Shown here: positions 46,678 to 55,216 of the stretch, piece after piece | Layout of the letters: every line of letters begins with the position of its first letter | Position numbering within the stretch: position 1 is the first letter of the stretch | The notes under the pieces: generated by a model | The model's database searches: none | What the model saw: only the letters and a program-made list of their open reading frames with translations | Told to the model about the DNA's origin: nothing | Made by a program: the position numbers and the translations under genes | Assembly: GCA_027563145.1 (NCBI GenBank) | Contig: CP071306.1 | Coordinates: forward strand, 2,046,001 to 2,110,000 | DNA: 64,000 bases | Reading direction: 5' to 3' | From: Halocatena halophila | Lineage (GTDB): Archaea; Halobacteriota; Halobacteria; Halobacteriales; Haloarculaceae

Positions 46678-48855
46678 TCAGAAGAGTGTGGTCCTGAACA
46701 GTTGGGTGATGAACCCCGGACGGCGTTCGGTCTGTGGATAGACGGTGACGGTAGTGCAACCGGGATTGGGGAATGCTGGCCGGTTGTCGAACAGCACGCT
46801 CCGGAGTCGCTGGTCGGCCCCTTCCCGTACGAGCAGGTCTGGAATCGCGGTCTGCCCGCCATCGGTTTTGATGGCTCCAGACACGAGTGGGACGGTCAGT
46901 TGCTCAGCTAGCTCCGACTCGTATTCGGCGATTGCATCTCCGTATTCTTCTGTGTTGGTCTGCTGTTTTGCACACAACAACGAGATGCTCCCGTCGTTGG
47001 CGTCTGCGATCGATTCTGCGACTTGGACGGCAAGCGATGCGTACGGCACGTCGTCACCGGAGAGCGCAATCTGGTGGGGGTGTGCATCGTTCTGGGGATC
47101 CACGAGGAGCACATCACACGGTGCATACCGGACGATCCAGTCGATAGGATCCCCAAACAGCCGAGAACGGAGCCGTAACGGCTCGTGTCCGGCCAGAATC
47201 GCATCGACATCGTTGTTCCGGGCGTGGGTGACAATTGCGTGTTTCGTGTCGTGGCTGACAACCTCGTCGGCTTCGATTTGTACGTCTATCTCCGAATCAA
47301 GGGCTTCGACCCTCGCCTCGAACGCTCGATCACCAGCGGACTGTGCGGTCACATCCGCAGTGAGTGGTGCCTGATCGGGGATTTCCTGGAACCTGATGAC
47401 GGAAACCAGACCGTCGTGTGGTCGAACGACATCGGCCGCTAGCTCGATTAGCGTCCGTTCGTAGGCCTCGCTTCTGTGTTTCGTGACCGGAACGAGCACC
47501 TGGTGTGTGTCGTCGGATCCTTCCTTATCAAGCGTCTCGATCGCCTCTTTTCCAACCTGGCGTCGAATTGCGTCGGCCGCAACGCCGTCTCGACTGACGC
47601 GTGGGCGCACGTACAGATAGTACCAGAGGATGCTCCCGAGCGCGATGAGGAGTGCACCGATCAGGGCCATGTCTCCCATCTGCGTGAGCAACACCACCCC
47701 AGAGATCACGCCAAAGACCTGCATCCACGGATACAGTGGCGAACGGAACGACGGATCGTACTCCTCGCTTCCGTTTCGGAACGCGATCGGAGCCATGTTG
47801 ATCAGAACGAACACCACGATCTGAAACGCACTGGCAAGTTTTGCGATCTCAAGAATGGGTACGAATGCGATAAGCAAGAGCATTACAGCCCCTGTGAGTG
47901 TGATCGCTGTCACTGGCGTTCCGAATCGATCGCTCACGGATGAGAACATCTCAGGGGCTAGCTTATCTCGACTCATCGCAAACGGATAGCGCGACGATGA
48001 GAGAATGCTCGCGTTCGCCGTTGAGACCAGCGCCAGGATCGCCGCCATAATGACGGCGATCACGCCTGCCTGACCCAGAGTCTGCTCGGCGGCGACCGCA
48101 ACCGGAGTCAGTGAGCCAGCTACCGAACCGGGATCAGTGACACCGACCAGAACGGCCACGATACCGACGTACAACAGCGTCGTGAACGCAAGCGAGCCGA
48201 GAATGCCGAGGGGAATGTTCCGATCGGGCTGTTCGACCTCCTCGGCGATGCTCGCGACTTTCGTGACGCCAGCGTAGGAAACGAACACGAGTCCGGTCGC
48301 TGCGAGCAGTCCGCCCACACCCGATGCGAAGAAGTTGCCGTAGTTCGCCGACTGAACACCCGGTGCGCTCCCGGCCGCAAACCAGCCGAGCGCGGCGAGC
48401 ATGATGACGACGATGATCAACTGCAGGCGTCCGGTCTGTTTCGCCCCGATCAGGTTCACCACGATCAGGACGGCGGCTAGCCCGAGTGCGACCGGTTGCA
48501 ACGGGAGATCGAACAGGAGCAACAGATACGGGACCCCACCGACAAGCGCAAGTGCGCCCTTGAACGACAGGGAAAACCAGGTACCGATGCCGGCGATCGT
48601 TCCGAGCAGCGGCCCCATTCCTCGTTCGATGTAGATGTACGTGCCACCGGCTTCGGGCATTGCGGTGGCCATCTCTGATTTCGAGAGTGCTGCCGGAACA
48701 ACCAGTAGCCCAGCAACGAAATACGCGAGGATCACGGCGGGTCCCGCGATCTTCAGCGCCATTGCTGGCAGGATGAAGATGCCACTCCCAATCATCGCAC
48801 CGATGCTGATAGCGAGCACTGACGGCAGGCCAAGGTCTCGTTCTAACTCTTTCAT
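46678..48855 (-). CDS. APC-family amino-acid permease with UspA-type tail
   Basis: A 725-residue transporter. About twelve helices span residues 10-430, with the APC start LGLPSVLAISIGAMIGSGIF and the VFVSYAGVTKVASIAEEVEQ motif. The C-terminal 290 residues resemble one or two universal-stress-type domains (HQVLVPVTKHRSEAYERTLI; IDWIVRYAPCDVLLVDP). The tail may sense nucleotides or stress. The substrate is unknown. The start overlaps the TrkA-N gene by four bases, so the two are translationally coupled and the small protein probably regulates the carrier. Confidence 0.9.
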   Translation of the reverse strand: MKELERDLGLPSVLAISIGAMIGSGIFILPAMALKIAGPAVILAYFVAGLLVVPAALSKSEMATAMPEAGGTYIYIERGMGPLLGTIAGIGTWFSLSFKGALALVGGVPYLLLLFDLPLQPVALGLAAVLIVVNLIGAKQTGRLQLIIVVIMLAALGWFAAGSAPGVQSANYGNFFASGVGGLLAATGLVFVSYAGVTKVASIAEEVEQPDRNIPLGILGSLAFTTLLYVGIVAVLVGVTDPGSVAGSLTPVAVAAEQTLGQAGVIAVIMAAILALVSTANASILSSSRYPFAMSRDKLAPEMFSSVSDRFGTPVTAITLTGAVMLLLIAFVPILEIAKLASAFQIVVFVLINMAPIAFRNGSEEYDPSFRSPLYPWMQVFGVISGVVLLTQMGDMALIGALLIALGSILWYYLYVRPRVSRDGVAADAIRRQVGKEAIETLDKEGSDDTHQVLVPVTKHRSEAYERTLIELAADVVRPHDGLVSVIRFQEIPDQAPLTADVTAQSAGDRAFEARVEALDSEIDVQIEADEVVSHDTKHAIVTHARNNDVDAILAGHEPLRLRSRLFGDPIDWIVRYAPCDVLLVDPQNDAHPHQIALSGDDVPYASLAVQVAESIADANDGSISLLCAKQQTNTEEYGDAIAEYESELAEQLTVPLVSGAIKTDGGQTAIPDLLVREGADQRLRSVLFDNRPAFPNPGCTTVTVYPQTERRPGFITQLFRTTLF

Positions 48856-49295
48856 AGGATTGTAACGATTCGGTCGGAACAGGCGGTTGTCACACAGATC
48901 GGTTCGTGACCGGCGTCGGCAATGGCAGTGGTTCGATCTGGGTTGTTTGCCAGAACGACGACCCTCGATGAAAAGTGAGCGCGCACGAGCTGTGCAATCA
49001 GCAGGTTACGCCGGTCGCTTCTCGTCGCAACGATTGCTGTTGTGTCTTTTGACAGCCCAGCTTCGTCCAACACGGCTGGATCCGTGGGATCGCCCTGAAT
49101 CCCAGGAATCTCGGCCGTGTCGTACGACGGATCAACGATCAAAACGGCGTACCCTGACGCGTCGAGTCGCTTCGCGATCGTTTCACCCATTTGGCCGCCG
49201 CCCAGAACGAAGTACTCGCCTTCTGAGCCGGGCGGTCCGCTCGGCCTGGATGGACGGGACGAGCGTGTGTCTGGTGGAAGGTTGTCGTGATTCAT
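48852..49295 (-). CDS. TrkA-N-type NAD-binding regulatory protein
   Basis: A 147-residue protein. After a Pro/Ser/Arg-rich head there is a Rossmann fold, EYFVLGGGQMGETIAKRLDA, with later IVATRSDRRNLLIAQLVRAH. It lacks a TrkA-C domain. It precedes and overlaps the APC permease gene on the same strand. A role as nucleotide-sensing subunit of that permease is inferred from the coupling and from how Trk systems work. Confidence 0.8.
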   Translation of the reverse strand: MNHDNLPPDTRSSRPSRPSGPPGSEGEYFVLGGGQMGETIAKRLDASGYAVLIVDPSYDTAEIPGIQGDPTDPAVLDEAGLSKDTTAIVATRSDRRNLLIAQLVRAHFSSRVVVLANNPDRTTAIADAGHEPICVTTACSDRIVTIL

Positions 49296-49391
49296 GACTC
49301 TCTGGTACGTCGTTATACTCTGGTCTTGGTAACGGAAGCATATAAGAAAGAGGATTTAATCGACGATCCGTCAAAATAATGGTCTTCAATT

Positions 49392-49520
49392 ATGGTTACC
49401 GTCAAAGTTGTAGGCGAATATTACTTTGGACACCACTCACAGTTTCTCTTACCGACGGTCCAAAATGGCCTACAGTACGGTGATAACGTTCTCGATACTG
49501 TCCCAGAGGGAGAAGACTGA
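49392..49520 (+). CDS. Possible 42-residue protein upstream of the Lrp-type gene
   Basis: An ATG at 49392 opens a frame reading MVTVKVVGEYYFGHHSQFLL and ending DTVPEGED before a TGA, 29 bases before the regulator's start. The acidic end and balanced composition look like real haloarchaeal protein. GATTTAAT lies 32-39 bases upstream and could be the TATA box of a leaderless transcript. No family is recognised. It may be a small protein co-transcribed with the regulator, or a leader ORF. Confidence 0.4.
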   Translation: MVTVKVVGEYYFGHHSQFLLPTVQNGLQYGDNVLDTVPEGED

Positions 49521-49549
49521 AACCCGGAGTTCTACAACGTACCATCGTG

Positions 49550-50029
49550 ATGAAACGGGGTGAACTCGACACCATTGACAAGCAGATCCTCTATCACTTA
49601 CAGCAAGACGCCCGTGGAACGTCATCGAGTGAAATCGCCGAGGTGCTTGGAGTGTCATCCAGCACGATTCGGACCAGAATAGACAAGCTCGAGCGCAGGG
49701 GCGTCATTCGTGGCTATCACGTCGACATCGATTACGATCTTGCGGGCTTTCCCCTCTACACCAAAATCATCTGTACGGCACCGGTTCCAGAACGAGAGGA
49801 GCTAGCACATGCGGCGCGTGAGGTCAATGGCGTGACGGCCGTTCGTGAAATCATGACCGGTGAACGGAACGTGTATGTCAACGCGATCGGGACCGATCAC
49901 GACGATCTCAATCGGATTGGCGAGGCAATTGATTCGCTCGGCCTGCAAATCGTCGACGAACAGCTGATTCGTGACGAGTTCGTCTGTCCGTATTCGGGCT
50001 TTTGTACAGTGGACGATTCAAAAGTGTGA
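49550..50029 (+). CDS. Lrp/AsnC-family transcriptional regulator
   Basis: A 159-residue protein. The N-terminal HTH is LDTIDKQILYHLQQDARGTS with SEIAEVLGVSSSTIRTRIDK, and the C-terminal part has the RAM-like domain (YTKIICTAPVPEREELAHAA; GVTAVREIMTGERNVYVNAI). Such proteins bind amino acids and control transport or metabolism. The APC permease pair lies divergently just upstream, which makes it a plausible target. A GTG directly before the ATG (49547) is in frame; the ATG at 49550 is used. Confidence 0.9.
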   Translation: MKRGELDTIDKQILYHLQQDARGTSSSEIAEVLGVSSSTIRTRIDKLERRGVIRGYHVDIDYDLAGFPLYTKIICTAPVPEREELAHAAREVNGVTAVREIMTGERNVYVNAIGTDHDDLNRIGEAIDSLGLQIVDEQLIRDEFVCPYSGFCTVDDSKV

Positions 50030-50105
50030 GCTTCGCCGCCGTGATCGGTGACCGATCGATCGTGGCGAGTTCGGTCTGTGTCTGCTCCGAGCGCTGACCC
50101 ACGGC

Positions 50106-50372
50106 TCACGCCGATTGGATTGTTTTGGCCCTTAGCCAGTTGCACAGTCCAACGGCACCTGACCCTAATGCAAACAGCGAAAACAACTGTTCGCCGTCAA
50201 TCCAGAGACCGCGATCGAGCGCAAGCGAGCTGACCAGGTGAAAGCAGATCGCAAGGAAGGCTAGCAGATACATCAGCGCTGATGGAAACTGAGTATGTCC
50301 GACTGCCCGTTTCAGTTCGAACCCTAGAACCCCACCAATCACCAGATATGAAATTGCTGTCAGTATCTCCAT
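50106..50372 (-). CDS. Small membrane protein with three predicted helices
   Basis: An 88-residue protein (MEILTAISYLVIGGVLGFEL...) with hydrophobic segments at about 3-18, 30-50 and 60-78. No family recognised. The composition and the complete ATG-to-stop frame in a gap between other genes support it. It converges with the Lrp-type gene. Confidence 0.5.
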   Translation of the reverse strand: MEILTAISYLVIGGVLGFELKRAVGHTQFPSALMYLLAFLAICFHLVSSLALDRGLWIDGEQLFSLFALGSGAVGLCNWLRAKTIQSA

Positions 50373-50597
50373 TGTGCTACAGACGTGAGACAGTCTGGGT
50401 GAGTTGGTTTTCGATGCGTGTCTGGCCAGTTAGAATCATTACTATTTGAATACAATTGATTTCCTATAATAATGGCTGTTGCCCTCAAGTATGATGGTTG
50501 ACACAATTTCTCGACACTGTGTTTCCATCAGACAATCGAAGCCGCTCAGCTCGGTGGAATTGGGCAGATTATTGGGACCTGAGTAACTACGCCACGT
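50373..50597. other. Upstream region of the CNNM gene
   Basis: AT-rich at 50440-50480, then GC-rich. No coding frame looks convincing. It probably holds the promoters of the divergent small membrane protein and the CNNM gene. No riboswitch fold could be recognised by eye. Confidence 0.4.
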
Positions 50598-50678
50598 ATG
50601 GCCATTCCTGACGCACGTGTGACCGCAGCCAGAGGCAGCTCACGGCCGGATGTTATCACGACCCCGAGGGGTGAGTGA
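50598..50678 (+). CDS. Possible 26-codon leader ORF before the CNNM gene
   Basis: The ATG at 50598 opens a 26-codon frame (MAIPDARVTAARGSSRP...) whose TGA ends three bases before the ATG of the CNNM gene. It could be a leader peptide coupling translation, or chance. No peptide family is recognised. Confidence 0.3.
   Translation: MAIPDARVTAARGSSRPDVITTPRGE
50666..50674 (+). promoter_or_regulatory. Ribosome-binding site of the CNNM gene
   Basis: GAGGGGTGA, seven bases before the ATG at 50682, closely matches the archaeal Shine-Dalgarno sequence (complement of the 16S end). It fixes the start and implies a leadered transcript, unlike the many leaderless genes here. The site lies inside the last codons of the small upstream frame. 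Confidence 0.6.
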
Positions 50679-50681
50679 GCA

Positions 50682-52022
50682 ATGGCAGATCTCGTACTCT
50701 CCGTTGTGCAGTTGCTCGGTGCGTTCTTTCTGGTCTTTCTGAACGGTTTTTTCGTGGCCGCGGAGTTCGCGTACGTGCGGATTCGATCCTCGGCCGTCGA
50801 TCAGCTCGTTGAGGAGGGCCGCGCTGGATCGTCGATCCTGCAGGAAGCCGTCGATAATCTCGACGACTATCTCGCGGTTACGCAGCTCGGCATCACGATC
50901 GCCTCACTGGGGCTCGGTCGACTCGGTGAGCCAGCGGTTGCATCGCTCATCGAGCCAGTCCTCGATCCAGTGCTGTCACAGGATATGCTCCATCTTGTCG
51001 CGTTCGCCATCGGCTTTGGCACGATTACGTTCCTCCACGTGGTCTTTGGTGAGCTCGCCCCGAAGACGATCTCCATCGTGAAACCCGAAAAGATTGCGCT
51101 GGTGGTCTCACCGCCGATGAAACTCTTCTATTATCTCTTCATTCCGGGAATCATCGTCTTCAACGGGACGGCAAACCGGTTCACCCGGCTGATCGGCATT
51201 CCCCCAGCCTCAGAAACCGATGAGACGCTCACCGAAGAAGAGATTCGGACCGTGTTGACCCGTGCTGGGCGCGAGGGCGAAGTCGACAGGACGGAAGTCG
51301 AGATGATCGAACAGGTCTTCACGCTTGATGATACGATCGCGCGTGAAGTGATGGTGCCACGGCCAGATGTCATCACTATCACCGACGATCTCCCACTCAG
51401 CGAGTTACACTCGATCATTGTCGACGCGGACCACACCCGATATCCTGTTCTCGACGCCGAGAATACGGATCAGGTCGTCGGATTCGTCGATGTCAAGGAC
51501 GTGTTGGGGGCGGTTTCATCGGCAGACGACGGCCAGGAGCAACCGGTTGTCGGTGATATCGTCCGTGAGATGCTGATTGTTCCCGAGTCGACACCCATTG
51601 CGGATCTCCTCGCACAGTTTCAGCGCGACCGGTCGCAGATGGCCGCCGTGATCGACGAGTGGGGTGTGTTCGAGGGGCTCGTGACGGTAGAGGATATCGT
51701 CGAACAGGTCGTTGGCGACATCCGCGATGAGTTCGACGCCGATGAGCCTTCCATCGACGAACTCGACGATGGCTACCGTGTTGATGGCGCAGTCCCCGTT
51801 TCTGCGGTCAACGACCGACTGGATGCGTCGTTCGAGAGCGACGAGTTCGATACCATTGGGGGCTTCGTGCTCGATCGGCTCGGACGCGCTCCCGATCTCG
51901 GCGACCAGATCACTGTCGATGCGTACGTGCTTTCCGTCGCCGAGATGTCGGGGGCGCGGATTGCGTCCATTCAGATCCACGAGGAGCAATCGCCGTCGGA
52001 CGGTGGCGATTCGCAGCCGTAA
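50682..52022 (+). CDS. CNNM/HlyC-CorC-type membrane protein
   Basis: A 446-residue protein with all three domains. The CNNM domain (about 1-190) contains FFVAAEFAYVRIRSSAVDQL and TQLGITIASLGLGRLGEPAV. A CBS pair follows (DTIAREVMVPRPDVITITDD; FVDVKDVLGAV; MAAVIDEWGVFEGLVTVEDI). The C-terminal CorC_HlyC domain (YRVDGAVPVSAVNDRLDASF) is the FAD-fold nucleotide domain. Relatives are magnesium or cobalt exporters. It is a paralogue of the shorter protein at 45.5 kb. Confidence 0.92.
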   Translation: MADLVLSVVQLLGAFFLVFLNGFFVAAEFAYVRIRSSAVDQLVEEGRAGSSILQEAVDNLDDYLAVTQLGITIASLGLGRLGEPAVASLIEPVLDPVLSQDMLHLVAFAIGFGTITFLHVVFGELAPKTISIVKPEKIALVVSPPMKLFYYLFIPGIIVFNGTANRFTRLIGIPPASETDETLTEEEIRTVLTRAGREGEVDRTEVEMIEQVFTLDDTIAREVMVPRPDVITITDDLPLSELHSIIVDADHTRYPVLDAENTDQVVGFVDVKDVLGAVSSADDGQEQPVVGDIVREMLIVPESTPIADLLAQFQRDRSQMAAVIDEWGVFEGLVTVEDIVEQVVGDIRDEFDADEPSIDELDDGYRVDGAVPVSAVNDRLDASFESDEFDTIGGFVLDRLGRAPDLGDQITVDAYVLSVAEMSGARIASIQIHEEQSPSDGGDSQP

Positions 52023-52031
52023 CCCCCTTTA

Positions 52032-52583
52032 TTACTGTTCTCTCCACTCCGCTCTGAGCAACCCGTACAACTGCATATCGTGATACTCCCCGCGATACCA
52101 GGCCGCTTCCCGTCGTGTTCCCTCGTGTTGGAATCCGAGCGATTCGAGCAAGCCAATGGATGGCTCATTGAAGCTCCCGACTGCGGCTTCGATCCGTCTG
52201 TAGTTTTTGTCTTCGAAGGCGTAGGTAATCAGCTGTGTCGCCCCGTCGGAGCCATATCCCTGGCCGTGATACTCCGGAGCGAGCCAGTAGGCCAACTCGA
52301 CGGTACGCGAGCGAGCAGTCTCGTCTGGACCGTATCTTGATTCTGTGAGCGAGATGATCCCCAGCGGGTCTGAATCCACACAGATGAGACAGTGAACCCC
52401 GTCCGGACTGGAAATCACGGTCTCGAAGAACTCCATCACCTGGGTGGAGTTCGTCGGAGACACGTCGAGTGCCGGCCGCCATACTCGGTGATCGTTCATA
52501 CACCGTTGAATAAAATCGAGATCCTCCGCATCTGCGGGTCGTAGCGTGACGGTCTCTCCACGAAGAAATACTGGTCCTGGCAT
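52032..52583 (-). CDS. RimJ/RimL-type GNAT acetyltransferase
   Basis: A 183-residue acetyltransferase. The start MPGPVFLRGETVTLRPADAE is typical of the RimJ/RimL group, and LAPEYHGQGYGSDGATQLIT is the acetyl-CoA loop, followed by RRIEAAVGSFNEPSIGLLES. It probably acetylates protein N-termini or a small amine. The open frame continues upstream for 216 codons, but that part reads like antisense of another frame; the ATG at 52583 is used. Ten bases separate its stop from the convergent CNNM gene. Confidence 0.88.
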   Translation of the reverse strand: MPGPVFLRGETVTLRPADAEDLDFIQRCMNDHRVWRPALDVSPTNSTQVMEFFETVISSPDGVHCLICVDSDPLGIISLTESRYGPDETARSRTVELAYWLAPEYHGQGYGSDGATQLITYAFEDKNYRRIEAAVGSFNEPSIGLLESLGFQHEGTRREAAWYRGEYHDMQLYGLLRAEWREQ

Positions 52584-52739
52584 ACAGGTTTGGTTTCCGT
52601 GGACGGCCAAAACGCTGGTGGATGTCTGTATGGTAGTATCTACTATTGGATGGTGGACGGTAGGGGGTCCAGCGGTCTCCCTCATCGTCTGAGGAAAGAT
52701 ATTCTCAATCGCAATGGTCGCACCCACCATCGCCGTCTC

Positions 52740-52940
52740 GTGGCGTCTCCAGAGAACCATCCCGATCCCGATCGGTTCGCACAGCGGTTCCGTCTCGTCC
52801 TTGAGGGTGAAAGCACACTCTCCTATCGACAGATCCACGCCGCGATCGGCACCTGGCCCCGAAGCTTCTGGGAGTTTACCGAGAAACCCGACGAACGGTG
52901 GGCGTGGAATCACGCGCCGCTCGTGTGGATTCCGAAATGA
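52740..52940 (+). CDS. Small conserved-looking protein or gene remnant
   Basis: A GTG at 52740 gives a 66-residue product containing PDPDRFAQRFRLVLEGESTL and SYRQIHAAIGTWPRSFWEF, ending PLVWIPK. The text is rich in Trp, Phe, Asp and Glu and looks like genuine haloarchaeal coding sequence. The same frame is open back to 52590, but that part (cysteine- and glycine-rich) is not convincing. It could be a short gene or the surviving 3' end of a longer one. Family not recognised. Confidence 0.45.
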   Translation: MASPENHPDPDRFAQRFRLVLEGESTLSYRQIHAAIGTWPRSFWEFTEKPDERWAWNHAPLVWIPK

Positions 52941-52984
52941 CGCTCGAAAAACTACACCTTCGACGCCCGTAGTGAGATGAAACG

Positions 52985-53956
52985 TCACTGACTGTGTGGA
53001 ACGAGCCATCTCGGAACCACCCGAATGAGGACGACCATCCCGGTCAGTTCGACGAGCGTCTGGGTGACGACCACCGCGGGCGTGAGTGCGAATGCCGGGG
53101 GCAAGGCAAGCGCGAGCGGTAGCACCACGAGCGAATTGCGCGTCACGGCCGTGAAAACCAGCGCCCGACTCTCGCCCGCATCCATCCGGAACACCCCCGC
53201 GGCCAGTCGCCCGAGTAGAGTCATAATACAAAGAAAGGCCACGTACACCGGAATGACGGGCAGTAGCGCGTCAAGCGATTCCCGAACCCGTGGCAGCTGC
53301 GAAGCGATGACCACGAACAGTGTTGCACCCAACATCGGCACTGGCAACCATCCCATCGCCTGCTCCCACCGATTGCAGCGGGCCGACCGACCAGCGACAA
53401 ACTCCGTGACCCAGGCGAGCGTGAGCGGCAGTGCGATCAGGGCACCGAAGGCTTCGATGAACGGACTGGCCTCAATATCCACCGCTATTTGTGGTCCCAT
53501 GAACAGCCAGAGATATCCCGGCAGCAGCAGTATCTGCACGACCATCAACAGTGGCGTCACCGCTGTGATCTGCTCTGCGTTGCCGTCCGCAAGCGCAGTG
53601 AACGTGATGACGTAATCAATACACGGCGTCAACAGCACCATGAACGCGCCGAGGAGCACGGCCGGATGCTGTGGCAAAAAGTGCGAGAGTCCGAACACGA
53701 CGATGGGAACGACCAGGAAGTTCATCCCGAGTGCTCCCAGCATGAATCGCTTGTCACGGGCTGCTTGTCTGATCCGAACGAACGGAACCTCCAGGAACGT
53801 CACGTAGAGCAACACCGCCAGCACGGGAGTGATCGCACGCTCTAAGAATGGACTCGCCGCTGGAGTGCCAAGCCCAACGAGTATCGCCATGAGAACGGCG
53901 ACGGCCGCCACACCGAGCTGGTTGTGCTCCAGCCACTGTTTCGAGAGCCGTGTCAT
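52985..53956 (-). CDS. Bile acid:sodium symporter/arsenic-resistance type carrier
   Basis: A 323-residue membrane protein with about ten helices. The conserved block LLTPCIDYVITFTALADGNA carries the proline-cysteine region typical of ACR3-like and BASS carriers, and TAVTRNSLVVLPLALALPP is the second repeat's crossing helix. Members move arsenite or organic anions outward or inward; the substrate is undecided. No arsenic genes (arsR, arsC) stand nearby. The start is the ATG at 53956 (MTRLSKQWLEHNQLGVA). Confidence 0.82.
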   Translation of the reverse strand: MTRLSKQWLEHNQLGVAAVAVLMAILVGLGTPAASPFLERAITPVLAVLLYVTFLEVPFVRIRQAARDKRFMLGALGMNFLVVPIVVFGLSHFLPQHPAVLLGAFMVLLTPCIDYVITFTALADGNAEQITAVTPLLMVVQILLLPGYLWLFMGPQIAVDIEASPFIEAFGALIALPLTLAWVTEFVAGRSARCNRWEQAMGWLPVPMLGATLFVVIASQLPRVRESLDALLPVIPVYVAFLCIMTLLGRLAAGVFRMDAGESRALVFTAVTRNSLVVLPLALALPPAFALTPAVVVTQTLVELTGMVVLIRVVPRWLVPHSQ

Positions 53957-54634
53957 GGTGTTGGCTTCGAACTGTTGTATCGTCGCCAACCGGTTATCTT
54001 GGTCGACTCCAGCATACGAACACTCCACTATCACTCATCCTCACTCACATCATAGGCAGATATTCTCATGCAGTCGTCGAGCGAGGTATCCCATCCAATA
54101 GAGTGGGTCGTGTACAAGTGTCTTGTCGAGCATGCTAACGCACACAAGATGTATTGGTGTCGTCACTGTCATGATTGTTGGTGTGATTACTAAACCGAGG
54201 AGTGGCAGGAATGTGACTTGCATCATGGCCCAGAGACGGATGTGCAGAACGACGCCGTTCTATGTTGTCCTTGGTCGGAGTATCGAAGTGAACAGCGCAC
54301 CACACAACCTATAGCCAGGATAGAGCCCACAGGGAGTATGTTCAGTGTGACGCTGAGAGTTCGCTTCCAAGCAACTTGGTAAGAACCTCTATGGGACTGC
54401 CTGAGAAGCCTCGACACTTCTCTCGTAGCATGAGAACAGATCATACGACTTGCGACGATACCGTAACCGGATCTGTCTCTGCGGCTCTGTTATATAAAGT
54501 ATGATATATTTATTGACGACTAGAGAAGACTTGGACACGACCGAACTGAAGGACTGGTCCGAGATAGAGTGGGTGCAGTTTCCCTAACGGAGTGGCCGGC
54601 TGGCAGGCTTCCCTGAAAGTTAGCGTGTCGGTTT
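53957..54634. other. Gap between the carrier gene and the defence-like island
   Basis: About 680 bases without a convincing gene. Short frames on both strands (for example 54223-54444 minus) are Arg/Ser/Cys-rich and unlike haloarchaeal protein. AT-rich tracts occur around 54490-54520, just past the 3' end of the SLATT gene, and may terminate its transcript. The sequence could be the decayed boundary of an inserted island; no att site or transposase trace was identified. Confidence 0.5.
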
Positions 54635-55216
54635 CTAGTCTAACTGTTCGCCAGTCTCTTCCCAATTTCTGCCGATAATCGCTTTCCGCATTTCCGGAGT
54701 CGTCGAAATTTGCTCCTGTAGTTTTTGTTCTCCACGCACGTACTTGATCCAGTAGTACCAAACGCTGTTTGCATCAGGACTATCCATATTCAAATCACGG
54801 CGCCGATCTGCCAGCTCATCAAACCAGTGCTGCACATCGTTATCAGAACACGATGGATCCGGCAGTGACACCATTAGGAAATCACGGAATTCGTCGAACA
54901 ACGCGTGATGGCGATGCGCTGACCTCCGAAATCGTTCCGATCGTCGATCCGGCTTCGCCGTACGCCGATATCCCGTAATTAATGCCATTAACCCCGGTAC
55001 TATGAACGATATCCACACGGGCCATACGGTCCAGAGTACCTGTGACACCAGCAATAGACTAGCCGCGAACAACACCGTATCGAGGAACTGATTTAACCAC
55101 CGGTAGAAGTTTGCTGCTAGAAAATGCTGGTTATATGTATGGTTCAATGAATCGGTTTTAATCAATGCACTCTGCTCAATCCTGTCTCGGACCTTCGATG
55201 CTTCGTCGTTAGTCAT
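54635..55216 (-). CDS. SLATT-type two-helix membrane protein, probable CBASS effector
   Basis: A 193-residue protein. The head has SALIKTDSLNHTYNQHFLAA, and two transmembrane helices lie at about 44-60 and 66-84 (FLDTVLFAASLLLVSQVLW; FIVPGLMALITGY). A cytoplasmic helical part follows with HRHHALFDEFRDFLMVSLP and a C-terminal WYYWIKYVRGEQKLQE. This matches SLATT effectors, which are thought to break the membrane when a cyclic nucleotide is made by the partner CD-NTase. The start overlaps the CD-NTase stop by four bases. The assignment is by architecture, not by a database hit. Confidence 0.75.
   Translation of the reverse strand: MTNDEASKVRDRIEQSALIKTDSLNHTYNQHFLAANFYRWLNQFLDTVLFAASLLLVSQVLWTVWPVWISFIVPGLMALITGYRRTAKPDRRSERFRRSAHRHHALFDEFRDFLMVSLPDPSCSDNDVQHWFDELADRRRDLNMDSPDANSVWYYWIKYVRGEQKLQEQISTTPEMRKAIIGRNWEETGEQLD

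Noticed and set aside
54223-54444. Minus-strand frame in the gap before the island, considered as a transposase remnant
   Set aside because: No DDE, HTH or other transposase motif could be recognised and the composition is unlike real coding sequence.
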